Of a stretch of 64,000 nt of DNA, positions 25,330 to 36,300 are shown one piece after another. The notes under the pieces are model-generated. The model saw only the letters and a list, made by a program, of their open reading frames with translations, was not told the DNA's origin and did no database searches. This DNA is from Phoenix dactylifera (taxonomy: Eukaryota; Streptophyta; Magnoliopsida; Arecales; Arecaceae). The stretch spans positions 36,567,360 to 36,631,359 of the forward strand of contig NC_052392.1 in assembly GCF_009389715.1 (NCBI RefSeq), given 5' to 3'. Within the stretch, counting starts at the first letter, position 1; every line of letters starts with the position of its first letter. A program made the position numbers and the translations under genes.

Positions 25330-28300
25330 GGATTGATAACCTACTCTCTGTTATGGTAGGTTATCAATCTACCCATTTTTCATTGGACAAAAGATACCCT
25401 TACTTTTTATAACTCTTAAGGGTATTTTATGTATTTTTACAATCTCACATTAACTCACCCTCTCAACCCCCCAATTAATTGTCTCTCTCTCTCTCATATA
25501 CATACATATAGATGTATATGTATGTATATACATACATATATAGATGTATATGTATGTACATATATATACATATACATATAGATGTATGTATATATAGATA
25601 GATATATGTATGTATATATACGTACGTATATGCATATATATATAAATGTACATGTATACATATATACATACATACATACATACATACACACACACATATA
25701 TATACACTGAAGAGAGAAAGAGAGAGAGGGAGAGAGTATTAATTGGGGGGGTTGAGAGGGTGAAATAATGCGGGATTGTAAAAAGATATAAATACCCTTA
25801 AGAGTTATAAAAAGTAAGGGTATTTTTTGTCTACGAAAAAATGGGTAGATTGAGAACCTACCATAACAGAGAGTAGGTTATCAATCCCCTATATATATAT
25901 ATAAGGTTTTGGATTTGGTTTTCATTGATCTGACTCGATCCGGACCCAAACCCAATTCATACTAAATAGTTTATTAAATAATTAATATGTTTTAAACTTA
26001 CATCCTGCACATTTTTAATAAATCTTATTAATTATACCTTCAGTTTGCATCATCAGTGAATAATGTTGAGGGCATGAAAGCTATTGAGCTTTCTAAATAG
26101 TGGTGCCCGCTTCTGACTTGGATGCAATCTTGATCCATATCCAAACCAACCTGAACCTGATCCCTATCTGATCCTACTTGAAGTTTGCTCAACCCAATTG
26201 TTGGACGGGTAAGGTATGTATTTAAATATGGACCTGGAAGCCCAGCCAGGTCAGGTATGGTTTGGGCAATACTTGGATCTGGTCCTACTAGATAGCACCC
26301 CCTATAGAAAACTTTTGACGCTTTTCAATTGGGTACTAATATTGAATGAATTTTAATCATCCATATATTTAATTGGTCTGAAGGCTAGTTGAATTAGAGG
26401 GTCGGTGCAATGGGCCATTGGTGGGGGTTGGAGGTAGGAACAACAAAATGGAGGAATGCAGTATAGGGCTTGGTTAGCTTCTTTCATATGGAAGAATGAT
26501 TGAATAACTCAAGGATCTAGTAAGCCAAATTCACTTAATTCCTACAAAAGAATACATCAAATATTTGTAGCAAGGTTTGAAAAAATGACAACACCATGGT
26601 ACATATCGCCCCAAACCAAGGGTTATTTATTAGGTGCATATGTTTCCATATAGCCATGTATGAACAAACCCTGAGTAGATGCGGGGGGATGCTGTGCTAC
26701 ATACCATATTGATGCATGACAGGTATAACCCTATTCATTGCTATTTCAGACCATGCCTTAAAGTATAAATTACAAAACAAGAAATGCGAAGGGTATAGGA
26801 GGAGAACTGTAAGTATAACTAATGTATTAAATAAACTTGGTATACTGTTAGGTGCCGATCAATTGAGGTAAACTTTCATTAGACCCAAACCAAGACCAAA
26901 AATGTTTTGTGGATTTCCTTTGGATCCATGCCTGACTTGTGGATCAACTATTGCATAACATGTTTGGGTCAAATCCAAGTCTGTCAGTCTCTCTGACATC
27001 CCCATTCCTTAGTTTCCTAATGTTTTTGTTTTCTTTCTTTATTTATTTATTTTGGCAATCAAGTCTCGAGGATCATTTATTTGTTTTAAGGATGTCCAAG
27101 ACTAGTAGAAACTTTCATATATGTCCAAGTAATTGCCATTTAGAAATCGCCTAATAATACATGCTTAATGTTAGATGTGAAAGAAATTATTAAAGATATC
27201 CATGCTTAATCTATATCTAGATATGTCATTTATTTAAATTCAGAATCAATTTCAAATTTAGTCTGATCTAATAAAATAACTTTTACTTTGTTTCAGATAT
27301 TTCTTATTACTATTAGAAGGATTCTTGATGCATTCTGCTCAAGAAAATCTTGTAATTAAGGTTTCAGATCAAGGTTCGCCATACCGTACCAAATTGGATG
27401 GTATGGGGCATATCGTACTGTACCAGTTTGGTACCGATACATGGTACAAGGGGCGTACCGGCATTCGGTACGCCAAACTGGCCCCGTGCCATATCGTACT
27501 GACATAGTGATAGTGTGTCACCAGTACAGAGCCTGGAACAGAGACGGCGTACCTTGTTTCAGATTTAGTCCATTTATCTTTTATTGCCTCTTCTTGCTCT
27601 TGTATGCTTTCACCATGTCATGGATGATATTCAAAAATCCATGTAAGCTTGAATTAGTCTCTAAAAATGCTTAATTATTAGTTGATATGAACTTGAGTAA
27701 GCAAAAATCAATCAGGTCTGAAAAGCCAACTTGAATTGAACCTGTTTGGGCCAGGTTGGATTAGGATTTTTCTAGTTGGAGCTAGGTATGGGTCAAATTT
27801 CTTGATCTAGAATTTGAACGGATCGGATGTAGGTCAAACCTTGACTAGTGTCGGATCATGAGGGTAGAGTTCTATTTGGATCATGATAGTTTAGGTCAGA
27901 CTAATCATGATCTTAGATAGGGATATTAGGGGTGGTTGATCTTTTTGTTTACCACTAGTTGTTTTATTCGTCTTGAAAATTTTTAAATTATTTGGAGTTG
28001 TGAAGATTGGGCTAAACAGAGGTAGGTTCGGTTGGTCAAGGATTGAGATTGTCGTTGGTTAATCAGGTTAGGAGGGTTGACCCATGGGTGGTTATGAACG
28101 AAGGGTATCGACCCGATGTCAGGTCGGTCAATTATGGGTCAAGGCTACATAAGTTATTAACCTAACCTGATCTGACTCATAATGAGGTACATCTATACTG
28201 AAACAAAAGGTGCTGAAGGTCTCTTTGTTTTCGTAATGGAGAGATTACGTAGATAATAGTCAAACCTCCATGAAAAGTTGAAGCAACTAGTAATTGATAT

Positions 28301-30367
28301 ATCCAATTCAGTCTCTCAAAATGCCAAGGTACAAGTTTGATATGAACTTCATCTATAAAGAGATTTTAAAGAAGATTGTTTATTTAGTGGACAAGAGAGA
28401 TAAGATTAAGCCTCTTTAGGGGCAATCGTCTTTATTCCTCTGAGGACTCATCATCATATTTCGCTCTACATCCTCAGCCAACCTCCATATTGTAGATCTA
28501 TATATAGTGATTAAAATTATTTAAGATGAAAATTCAATTTCAGTTTTAGCCTAAGATTATGTAGTCTGATTTAAATAAATCAATTATTACCTAATTTAAA
28601 CTCATTTGTATGCATGCAAGGTTCTTAACACTTGGCTATATTGCTCACTTTAATGTTTAAATATTAAAATGTTGAGAAGGTTGGTGATATATGATCAAAG
28701 GACTAGGTATGATTTAAAATTAAGGAACCAATGTGTCAAGCTCTTTGTCCAAGGAAGGAAAGAATTATCTCACTGGTGGAACTGTCGTTAATCTGATATT
28801 AATGAGAATAAAACAAGATAGATAGTAGCAGGAAAAAACATCTTACTGGCAAGAATTGGAAGAGAAGATATGTAACAAGAAATGGTAGACTTACAGGAGC
28901 TTGAAGTTAAATGTTAAGAGGATGAGACTATTAATAGTAATAGTTATGATGAAATGCAATGCTCCATTTGATGTTTCCAAAATCAATTTCAGAACACAGT
29001 ACATGGACTAGGATTTGTCAATGTGACATAAAAACAAAGCATGGTTCGGGGATCAGCTTTTCTCTCAATTTAGCATGAAAAAACTAAGAGTCGACGGACA
29101 AATCCACAAGAGAGAGAGAGAGAGGCAATGCGGGATTGGGCGCGGCAGCTGACAGGTAGTGAGCAGACAAGGGTAAGAGAGGAGACGAAATCTCAGCGTA
29201 GTTTTAGATTATTTGATCCCTTTTTGTTGGCAAGTAATCAGGATTTGAGGTTGTTTTTAAATTCCATCTATCTATTCATCTCAGTTGACATAAACCGATA
29301 TCTTGGTTCATCTTTCTTTTGGCCATCCACTGGGATGGCCAAATAACATTCTTAAAAAAACCATACTGATGAGTCAGACCAATATCAGCCAATCTCAGGG
29401 ACCTCTAGTGTTTTAGAACAGTGCCTCCATTTAAGGTCCACTAGAATCGTCTTTACGAATGCACCATTTTCTGAGCCTTGTATATTTAGATATTGTTCAT
29501 ATCATGTGTTTCCTTTGGGATAGATTCAGATGGGTATGAAATGTTGATGCTGATTAAGGAGGCAGCACCAGTCGTTGGGTGGTTTTACTACTTTTTCACT
29601 CAGTTATGCTATTTAGAATTTCAGATCACTCTATTCTACTTTTTCCATTTTGGTAATAAAGTAACACTAGTTTTGTTCAATTTTACAGCTTTAAAATATT
29701 CGACTGCAGTCCCAGTAATATTTCTTTCAGCCCTCAAGTATCATGTCTTCCCTAACAAGTGGACCAATTTTTATCGCCCTCTCTGGCTTCTTTCTAGTGT
29801 CATAAATTCATTGTATTCTTTCTACTGGGATATTGCCCGTGATTGGGATTTGAGGTATGTAAAAATGCTTTTCTTCCCCTTATTTTTCACCTTTTTTTTT
29901 TTGTTGTTGGACAGTAAGTCACATATTCTCGTATGCTCTATGCCTCTATGTTTGCAGTGTTTTTACCAGAATTTTCAAGTTTAAAAATCCACATCGTTGC
30001 ACAAGCCTTCTATATGGGCGGATATGGGTATGGTTTGTAGATCTGCAAAATTTTCCATTTGTTTCTTATCGAATATTTTATCAGTAAATTGATGTTCGTG
30101 GAATTGCAGGTGTTCTACTGGGTAATAGGAAGCAACTTAATTCTTCGATGCACATGGACCTACAAACTTTCTGCTCATCTTCGGCACAACTACCTGACTG
30201 TCTTCACAATAACAGCTCTGGAGATATCGCGGCGGTTTCAGTGGATTTTCTTTCGTGTAGAGAATGAGTGGAACAAGATGACTGCCAAGCAAAGTATCGA
30301 ACTCTCTACTGAGGATGTCCCAAAGGAGGAAGACAGACTTCTAGGCCCTGCGAGCCACAGCATGTAA
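8490..30367 (+). CDS. EXS (ERD1/XPR1/SYG1) domain membrane protein
   Basis: Thirteen coding exons join in frame to 452 codons plus stop: 8490-8508, 10728-10861, 14695-14733, 14850-14942, 15053-15169, 16720-16815, 21594-21707, 22257-22310, 22874-22921, 23020-23170, 29689-29854, 29958-30027, 30110-30367. The protein is an EXS-only member of the XPR1 family with no SPX domain, similar in layout and length to the Arabidopsis EXS-only protein. Recognisable blocks include [46 protein letters not shown]-type motif, [20 protein letters not shown] and [11 protein letters not shown] near the C-terminus. Six or more hydrophobic segments are visible, so it is a multi-pass membrane protein. Family knowledge: XPR1 exports phosphate, yeast ERD1 is Golgi-located and recycles phosphate, and the plant EXS-only role is unclear. 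The first, 19-nt exon is the least certain. All internal junctions are phase-consistent. The intron after exon 7 is GC-AG. Confidence 0.9.
8509..10727 (+). other. EXS intron 1
   Basis: A 2.2-kb GT-AG intron. It begins at GTACGG inside the first coding exon; the nearby GT at 8532 would put exon 2 out of frame, which is why 8508 was chosen as the exon end. An 89-codon open frame at 9029-9298 has no recognisable domain. A GGTACCGG-type repeat sits at about 9855-10080. Confidence 0.6.
9855..10085 (+). repeat. GGTACCGG-rich interspersed repeat, copy A
   Basis: A GC-rich island in an AT-rich intron, full of overlapping TACCGG/CCGGTA words. It opens with AAGGTCCGCCGTACCG (about 9857). The same opening, slightly changed, occurs at about 27371, and its reverse complement closes the repeat at about 19750-19766. 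It carries an internal A/T run near 9937-9950. No coding capacity is visible. It is probably a non-autonomous element, but no target duplication was confirmed. Confidence 0.6.
10862..14694 (+). other. EXS intron 2
   Basis: A 3.8-kb AT-rich GT-AG intron. It includes a T-run at about 12112-12132. No exons, domains or complete transposons were recognised inside it. Confidence 0.6.
16816..21593 (+). other. EXS intron 6
   Basis: A 4.8-kb GT-AG intron with several repeat-like patches. Around 17960-18110 is a segment rich in short inverted words. Around 19060-19260 is a GC-richer segment containing repeated GACACTTGGGA and GATG-CCC words. The strong foldback repeat at about 19420-19768 follows. No exon-like protein was seen between exons 6 and 7. 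Confidence 0.6.
19405..19768 (-). repeat. GGTACCGG-rich foldback repeat, copy B
   Basis: An extreme GC-rich segment made of CCGGTACCGGCCGGTTCG-type words on both sides of a T-run (about 19601-19616) and a short CACAGCGC...GCGCTGTG hairpin (about 19622-19642). The two arms can pair with each other. The right end (about 19750-19766) is the reverse complement of the opening of the copies at 9857 and 27371, so this copy is inverted relative to them. Open frames on both strands here are low-complexity shadows of the repeat. Confidence 0.65.
21708..22256 (+). other. EXS intron 7, GC-AG type
   Basis: The 549-bp intron after exon 7 begins CAG|GCAAGT and ends TGCAG|GC. A GC donor is the only choice that keeps the conserved [20 protein letters not shown] junction in frame. 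Using the next GT (21712) would add four bases and bring a stop codon in exon 8. The donor otherwise matches the U1 consensus well, as expected for functional GC-AG introns. Confidence 0.8.
25288..25327. repeat. TA dinucleotide microsatellite
   Basis: A pure (TA)n run of about 20 units directly to the left of the foldback MITE. The MITE appears to have inserted into this run, because TATATA also follows its right end (25890-25903). Confidence 0.85.
25328..25889. mobile_element. Foldback MITE with microsatellite loop
   Basis: A 562-bp element with long terminal inverted repeats of about 165-195 bp (left 25328-25495, right about 25715-25889), both starting GGGGATTGATAACC when read inward. Matching landmarks in the arms include AAGGGTATTTT, AGAGTTATAAAAAGTAAGG and the CCCTCTCAACCCCCC block. 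Each end also contains its own 14-bp inverted pair (GATTGATAACCTAC / GTAGGTTATCAATC) around an 11-bp spacer. The loop (about 25480-25700) is CT, then TACATA/TATG, then CA microsatellite. It is flanked by TA on both sides, as for Tc1/mariner-type MITEs, but the surrounding TA run makes the target duplication ambiguous. No coding capacity. Confidence 0.75.
27370..27555 (+). repeat. GGTACC-type interspersed repeat, copy C
   Basis: A diverged relative of the repeats at 9855 and 19405. It opens AAGGTTCGCCATACCGTACC and carries palindromic TTGGTACC and GGCGTACCGGC words, ending near GGCGTACC at about 27555. It is less GC-rich than the other copies. No coding capacity was seen. Confidence 0.5.
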
Positions 30368-31432
30368 GCTGTAAAGCAAGGCAGTTTCACATTTCTTATA
30401 CCCATTATTTTTTTCAAAATTTTTTAAAAAGAAAAATATTGTGGTCCTCATAGTTCTCCATTATTGTTTTCTTAGCTCATTTCATGCGACTGTCCTAAAA
30501 TCTCTTCTTTTTAACTGGAGAACATACAGATCCATTTGTATGAGGTAAATGGCATTTAGTGACATCTTAGGAGATTAATATTCTATTCTTTCAATATAGC
30601 ATATAATCTGGTCCAATTTATGGGTTTAAATTGCATTTGCTTAATGAGTTATATTCCCCAGATTTTTGGTTGACTAATGTCCCTTTGGGTGGTCTGCATT
30701 GGCGATTACCCATGGCAGAGAATTTGAAAGATTTTTCTTTTAAATTAAATTAGGGCTTTTTAATCTGGTCCAATTCTCCTTTTTTTTTTTAAGCCAGCTT
30801 TCTGGGGACCAGGGGATACATTTCACCCCAATTTGCTAATTCAGGTGATCAAATTTATTAAATGCATTTTGCAAGGCCTCGTGAATGTCATTTTCGTTTG
30901 TATTTTAGGGAGGCATTTCTGTATTTAATTTTGCAACAAAAATATTTCATTTCCATTTTTGTTAAAAATGGCCACAACCTTGGACGGATTTGGCATGCCC
31001 TTCTCTCCTAACACCCTTAAGCCCATCCACCTCCAGCCTTTCTAAATTGGACACTTGAGGTGGATTGAGCTTGGTTAGAGGTGGTTTCATGCTTAGCTTG
31101 CATTGAGGTCTCGATCCAAGCTCAACCTGACCTTATTGAAACATGGTTTCTTGATCTGAGCTTAAGCTGGGACAAGTGAAGACTGGATAACCAAGACGTG
31201 ATTTCCACCCAAAAATAATAGAAAGCAACGTAATTTACATGAAAACTTTGATTACCATGTTGGTTCTTTATTTCTTGATTGTATGTAAAGAAAACTAGAA
31301 CATTACATGTTAGGAATCAAATGCAATTTTAATCTAAAATCGACTGATATACAAGTTCAGTAATATTGACTGATTATATTGTCTAATATGAAAAACTAAG
31401 AAAGGGTGTTTGAAACAAAGTAGCAAGACATA
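30368..31432. other. 3' flank of the EXS gene
   Basis: 3' UTR and intergenic sequence with T- and A-runs. No gene was recognised. In particular, no LecRK exon 1 was seen upstream of the decayed exon 2 that follows. Confidence 0.5.
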
Positions 31433-31692
31433 ATAAACTTGGCAGCTGGGTTTGGGAACTTTATGGGATAGGATGTGTTTCACTATAGGATATGAAAGAT
31501 TAAACATGGAGTTCGATGAGCAACAAATGGAACGTTTGATAATTGTAGATCTCTGCTGCACCCACACGGGTGACAATTTCAGACCATCCACAGGACAAGC
31601 CGTAAATATCATAATTTTGATACTCTACTGCCACAGTTTCCAGTGAAGATGCCAATGCCGGCATCTTTTCCTCCGGTGAAGGCTTCATTTTA
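31433..31692 (+). pseudogene. Decayed LecRK exon 2
   Basis: Nucleotide similarity to exon 2 of both flanking LecRK genes is clear. Shared landmarks are GCTGGGTTTGGGA-CTTTATGGGA, AGATTAAACATGGA, TTCGATGAG-AACAAATGGAACG, GGACAAGC and AAGATGCC. The wording is closer to the copy at 41581. The frame is broken by stops and indels, and the start of the exon and all of exon 1 are missing. It ends 68 bp before the Tat-type retrotransposon. It is a relic of a third LecRK gene. Confidence 0.85.
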
Positions 31693-31760
31693 CGGGGCCT
31701 ACGCCTAGTGGTTTGCTGCTAAATTTCCGATTCCATAATTGTATGGGTGATGAAGACTAG

Positions 31761-32466
31761 TGTTGCTGGAAACTGGATCCGGAGGCGATCACTGGCTGAG
31801 AAGGAGGAGCTCCAGCTGGCGGTGGTGCGTCGGCGGGCTGCATCCTCCGGGGATCCTGCAAGAAGCTGGTGGCCGGGGTTTCCGGCGCCGGCCCTCCGAT
31901 GCTTAAGTCCGAGAGGGCTTTTGCGGAGAAAAAGATAGACTGTATGCAGGAGTCAGAGTCAGAAGTTTTTCGGTCCCCACTTTAGAGGAAGAAGTTTCCT
32001 TTTTATAGGAGGGATGCCAGGATTACTTGCGATGTGACTGGGCGAATTAATGAGTTACTGTCATGATTGGGCGTAATCATGTGAATTAATGAGTCGCAGT
32101 GGGTGACTAGATGTAGTTGAGTGAGTCAACGAGTTGCCGTGGATGGCCTGAGATTTTGAGTAAGCTGGAGGTCCGTGAAGATCGTGCGCATTTAATGGTT
32201 GACAGTTGCTCAGAGGGAGACCGCGGGATTGGATCCCGGATGAGGAGGGGATGAGCTTGATTCCTGGAGGAGTGGAGAGGCCTGCTTCACCCTTTGGTCG
32301 GGCGCCTCTGAGGTCGGGCGCTTGGCAGTTGGGTGCCTGGAGGTCGGGCGCTTCAAGGTCGGGCGCGCCGAGGTCGGGCGCCTCTGCGGGTTGCTGCCAT
32401 TGCACCCGTCATCACGTGCCGACGATGCATCCACGTGTTTTGGGGCAGTCCATTTTTCCCCCAACA
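31761..32466 (-). repeat. 3' LTR of the Tat-type element
   Basis: A 706-bp LTR read on the minus strand, starting TGTTGGGGG (32466) and ending CAGCAACA (31761). A TATA box for minus-strand transcription (complement of TTTTATA) lies at 32001-32007. Near its start the LTR holds about six copies of a 15-bp minisatellite, GGTCGGGCGC-plus-five (32298-32394 on the + strand). Open frames here on both strands are shadows of this repeat. Confidence 0.85.
32298..32394. repeat. 15-bp minisatellite in the Tat-type LTR
   Basis: About six imperfect copies of a unit like GGTCGGGCGCCTCGA. The other LTR remnant at 40264-40340 holds five copies with different internal order. Copy number and unit order therefore differ between the two LTRs of one element. 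Confidence 0.75.
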
Positions 32467-32810
32467 CTACCCTCCGACTTCCGAGTTCGAACCGCTTGCG
32501 AGCACGGGCGAAGGAAGTAGTTGTCTTTATTATGCTAGTGGGACCAGGTAGCTTTAAATTGCTCCGCCGTTCCGCGCGCTTCGGGGCGACTTTCGATGAG
32601 GGCACGAGGCGACGCCCCTTTGCTTTTCGAGGCGGTTCCGGGCTGCGGACTCATGATGAGGCTCCTGGATCCGACGAAATGCCGCTTTGATTATGCATTT
32701 AAAGCATCGGTCCAGGTTAATACGCCGCTTCGGTTTTCGGGGCCGACGTGTGGCGCGATCCAGGTGGAAGGCGAGATCTAGCTCTGCCGATCTGGGCTGT
32801 CGGAAGGGCC

Positions 32811-32818
32811 TATATAAA
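32811..32818 (+). promoter_or_regulatory. TATA box for the antisense ORF of the Tat-type element
   Basis: TATATAAA in a GC-rich context, 275 bp upstream of the antisense ORF's ATG (33093), on the + strand, inside the element and outside its LTR. The spacing fits a leader of about 250 nt. It suggests that the extra ORF is or was expressed from its own promoter, opposite to the LTR promoter. Confidence 0.6.
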
Positions 32819-33092
32819 CCCTTGACCTAGCCTTAAAGGTTCTTATTTGGCCGTCGCAGCTATTGCCTTCCCCCTCTTCCATTTTCTTCCTCCTTTTTCT
32901 TCCAGTCATCGCTTAGTCCTTCCTGGCGGTGCCCTGAGGCAATTCCCGGCGGTCGTTTGGATCTCTCGCTTTTGGCCGGCGGCATTTCCGGCGGAACCCA
33001 CAGTAGGTCTTCTACCCACATTTGCGCGGAGGGTTTTTGTTTTTCTCTTCCTTCTTTTTTTTTCTTCCTCCTTCTTTGCCTTCCCCTCGGAG

Positions 33093-35348
33093 ATGGGTCA
33101 CGGTCCGAACGAAGTCGGGTCCAGCTTGACCGAGGAGAAGTTAGAGTTAATCTGCACCCGGTTTTTCCCTCAGCGCGGGTTTCACCTCGAGCCCGCGGGG
33201 TCGGAAGACCAGATGACGAAACCTCCTCCAGGTCGGATTGGTGTGTACATAGAGATACTTTGGGCCAGCCTTCGGTTCCCTTTGCACGAGTTTGTGAACA
33301 AGCTCTGGTGGCGTACCAACTCGTCCCAGCGCAGCTCGCTCCGAACTCATGGAGGACCATCATCGGATTCTTGTCCCTTTGCCTTGCGCATGGGATATCG
33401 ACCTCGGTGAACGTTTTCCGCCGGTGCTTCATGCTGAAGTCCAACCCGGCGGATGGGGAATGGCTCTACCTCGCCCTTCGGGGCGGTAGGCCATTTTTCC
33501 GAGGCGCCCCTTCTTCCATTCGAGGGTGGAAGGAAAAAATTTTCTTTCTTTCCTCCGAGCGCATATGGAGGTTTGACCCGAAGTGGAGGCAACCCCGGCT
33601 CAAGGCCATCAATAAGCTCCCCCAACTTTCGGCGGATGAGCAGAGGGTTCTCGACGCTCTTCATGGCCTCGGGGGAGACATTCTTCTGAACAACCTCCTG
33701 AGCGAGGAGGCCCTGGTGAATGTCGGCCTGAGCTCGGCGCGCCCCGAGGGTAAGGGCGGTTGCTCTGCTCCTTCTATGTCTTGTCATTCCTTGTCTTATT
33801 TGTTCCTTCTTTTTTATCATCATCTTTTTAGTGCTAATCTGACACTTGAGGTTTTTCTCCTTTTTCAGACATCGCACAAATGGTGACCAGCAGCGCGGCT
33901 CTCTTCGCTAGGTATAAGAAGAGGGTGGCTGAGGCCGGCGGGGCTCAGCCCGAGCCCAGGAAGAAGGCCAGGTCGGCCTCAACTTCTGCTCCCGCCGAGG
34001 TGGCGGGACCTGAGGCTGGGGCTTCCGGGTTCATCCGGAAGGAAGTTTCGTCCGCCAAGCGCGCAAGCTCGGGCTCTTTAAGGGGGGCGAGAGATTCTGT
34101 GGCCCCAGCTTGCCCGACCCCCATCTCCCAGCAACCAGGTCATCAGGTTGTCCGCCTGCGACGCTCGGGTCCCGAGCCGGGTAGCGGTCTCGGGATCCCG
34201 AGCTCGTCTCGCCCTTCTATTCCGAGCTCAGCTGGGCCCAGCCTTCCAAGCTAGTCGGGGGCCGGGGGCCGCTTCGAGAGGAGTCCCGACCGCTCGGAAC
34301 GGTCGATCCGCGAGGGTGATTCGGCCCTCCACGACAGCAACGTTGCACGTAAAATATTTCGCCGGGTGCTGCTCCCAGCCGACCAGGCTGAGTTCGAGGC
34401 TGCCGATCTTAGCAGTCTCGTCGATCAGACTTACTGCTCCGCCATCCAGGTAAGTAACCTCCTTGTTTTAATTTTTGCATCTTTTTGAATTCTTGACCTC
34501 TGCTCATCTTCACTTTCTTTCTCTACAGCACCTTCATGAAGTCGACATGCTGGTGCTCGTGACGTCTGAGTGGCAGAATAAGGCTCGGAAGAGCCAAAGG
34601 GCACAGGAGGAGGCCGAGAAAAAGCTCGGCGAAGCTGAGGCCTCGCAGAGGGAGGCCGTTGCGAGGATGGAGGCCGCCGAGGCCGAGTTGCGGTCAACGG
34701 TCGAGCGCCTTGACGAGGAGAAAGCTTCACACGCTCTGGCCAGGTTGGAGCTTCGCGCCTCCGAGGCGCGCCTGGCCAACGCCCGCTTCGAGATCGTCGG
34801 CCTCAAGTACGAGGCGGGGGTCTCTCAACTAAAGGTCGAGCAGCTCGAGGCTCGAGATAGAAGGGCGCAAGAGCAAGCCCAGAACACGGTGCAACTCTTC
34901 CGGGAGTCGGAAGAGTTCCACGATTTGATGGACGAGGAGGCCGTGGACGGGTTCATCCGCGGCTTTGAGGACTTCCGGAGGCAAATGCAGAAGTTTTGCC
35001 CCTAGCTCGACCTCAAAGGTATCCGGCCCAACATGGGGATTGCCGACGATGAGAGCAAGCTCGGAAGTTCCGACGGTGGGTCCGGCAGCGCGCTTGCAAG
35101 TCCTGAGGCCGAGTGGGAGGCTGTTGGGGCCGGGACTGAGCGGACGAGCAGACGACTCAGGAGGCTCTCCCTGGAGAGGCTGCCGAAGGCGCTGCTGAGG
35201 AGGTGCCCGAAGCTACTCCCGGGGCCATCGGCGGAGCCCCGACTGAGGCCACTACGGATGATCCTAAAGCAACTCCTGCTGGGAATCCCGACGTGATCGT
35301 CGTAGATGGCCCCGAGGTCAATGCTGCTCCTTCTGCTGCTCCCTAGGG
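33093..35348 (+). pseudogene. Antisense extra ORF of the Tat-type element (putative gypsy-type transposon protein family), spliced
   Basis: Reads on the + strand, opposite to pol. The protein resembles the 'putative gypsy type transposon' family (Pfam Transposase_28-like; recognised by eye): RFPLHEFV, QLAPNSWRTIIGFL, and SSIRGWKEKIFFLSSE in the N-terminal half, then a long Glu/Ala/Arg coiled coil (about 34560-34900). Exons fit 33093-33749, 33869-34449 and 34529 onward, with GTAAGG/GTAAGT donors and TTTTCAG/CTACAG acceptors in phase. Three lesions are visible: a frameshift near 33294-33310, an in-frame TAG at 34252-34254 and another TAG at 35003-35005, after which the frame stays open to about 35295. 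A pyrimidine-rich tail follows at about 35353. Function is unknown; related ORFs occur in Tat-lineage elements. Confidence 0.75.
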
Positions 35349-36300
35349 CCTAGTTTTTTTTTCTTTTTTCTTCTTTTTGTAAATGAGGTCGGCCTCCACG
35401 GCCACTGTACAACCAGATGGGTCGGCCTCGAACTCCAACTTTGTGCTTAGCCTTCGGGCTTTCAATCAATGAAAAATTTTCTTTCCAAATTCTGCTGTGT
35501 ATTTGTGCTTGTTTCCATTTGCATAGTTGATAGACCTTTATCTTGGTTGCTTGAGTTGAACTCTTGTTCGGCAAATTTTTATTAAGTCTCCGTGCTCGGC
35601 TTCCGGAAAAACCTGTTAGACCCTTAGGCTTCGACTCCGGTAGAATCCGCCAAGTATTTAGGCTTAACTTCCGGAGAAATTCCGCCAAGACTTGGGCTCG
35701 GCTTCCGGAAAGGCCTTTGAGCTCAGACTCAATAGCAGCGTAGGCCGAGGCTGAGCTGCCGTCGGAGCGTACATGCTCTTTGATCTCGAACTTGGTCGAG
35801 GCGCAGCTAGGCAGGACTTGAAATGGGGTTCACGGCCAATGTGACTGGGTATCCTCGAGCTTGGCCGGAACATCATCAGGTAGAGCTCGAGGTCGTCGTA
35901 GCGGGTTATCTCGAACCAGGTTGAGGCGTACGAACAGGGCCGGGCTTCCGAGCCTGGTCGGAAGACCGTATGCAAGGCCGAGGGAGCTTGGGCTCGCGGT
36001 CGGCTCTGCGGGGCATCCCGACCTCGGTCGGGGGATCCCGAGCCCGGTCGAGGCCTTATCGGAGATACACGTAGGAGGCGAGCCTCGTCCGTTGATCGTT
36101 CTGTAATGTAACCAGGTAAATATAGAGAGATGTATGCGCCCAATAGGGTATACCTCTCGTGTAGCTTGTGCTAAGTGTCTCGGGTCGAGCTAAGCGACTC
36201 CGCTCCGAGGTCAACTTCAGCAGCCTTCTTTGGCTTGTGGTCGACATGGCAAAGTGTCCCCATTCAGATCGGGGCGTGTTGTCGTAGGAGGTGTTGAATG
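35349..36300. other. Internal region of the Tat-type element between the antisense ORF and the tandem repeat
   Basis: GC-rich non-coding sequence with many GGTCGAGG/CTCGGTCG-type words, related in composition to the tandem repeat that follows. Open frames on both strands are low-complexity, and no domain was recognised. Confidence 0.5.

Larger units (their letters stand above)
23171..29688 (+). other. EXS intron 10 (6.5 kb)
   Basis: The largest intron of the gene, joining phase-1 exons across an [10 protein letters not shown] junction. It holds a TA microsatellite, the foldback MITE at 25328-25889 and the third GGTACCGG-type repeat at about 27370. Several stretches (about 24540-25030, 26100-26300, 27700-28200) are rich in ACCCAA/GGGTCAGG-type words that resemble decayed retrotransposon LTR sequence, but no ends could be defined. 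Confidence 0.65.

Noticed and set aside
25450..25707. Tyr/Ile/Cys-rich open frames on the minus strand
   Set aside because: Translations of the TACATA microsatellite in the MITE loop.
31761..32466. Treating the left LTR of the Tat-type element as a solo LTR
   Set aside because: Its own flanks do not match (ACTAG versus CTACC), whereas ACTAG recurs at 40420-40424 after the related LTR end. The two ends belong to one element.
33093..35348. Reading the + strand coiled-coil ORF as a host gene
   Set aside because: It lies inside the target-duplication-bounded Tat-type element, resembles a known retrotransposon-associated family and carries a frameshift and in-frame stops.
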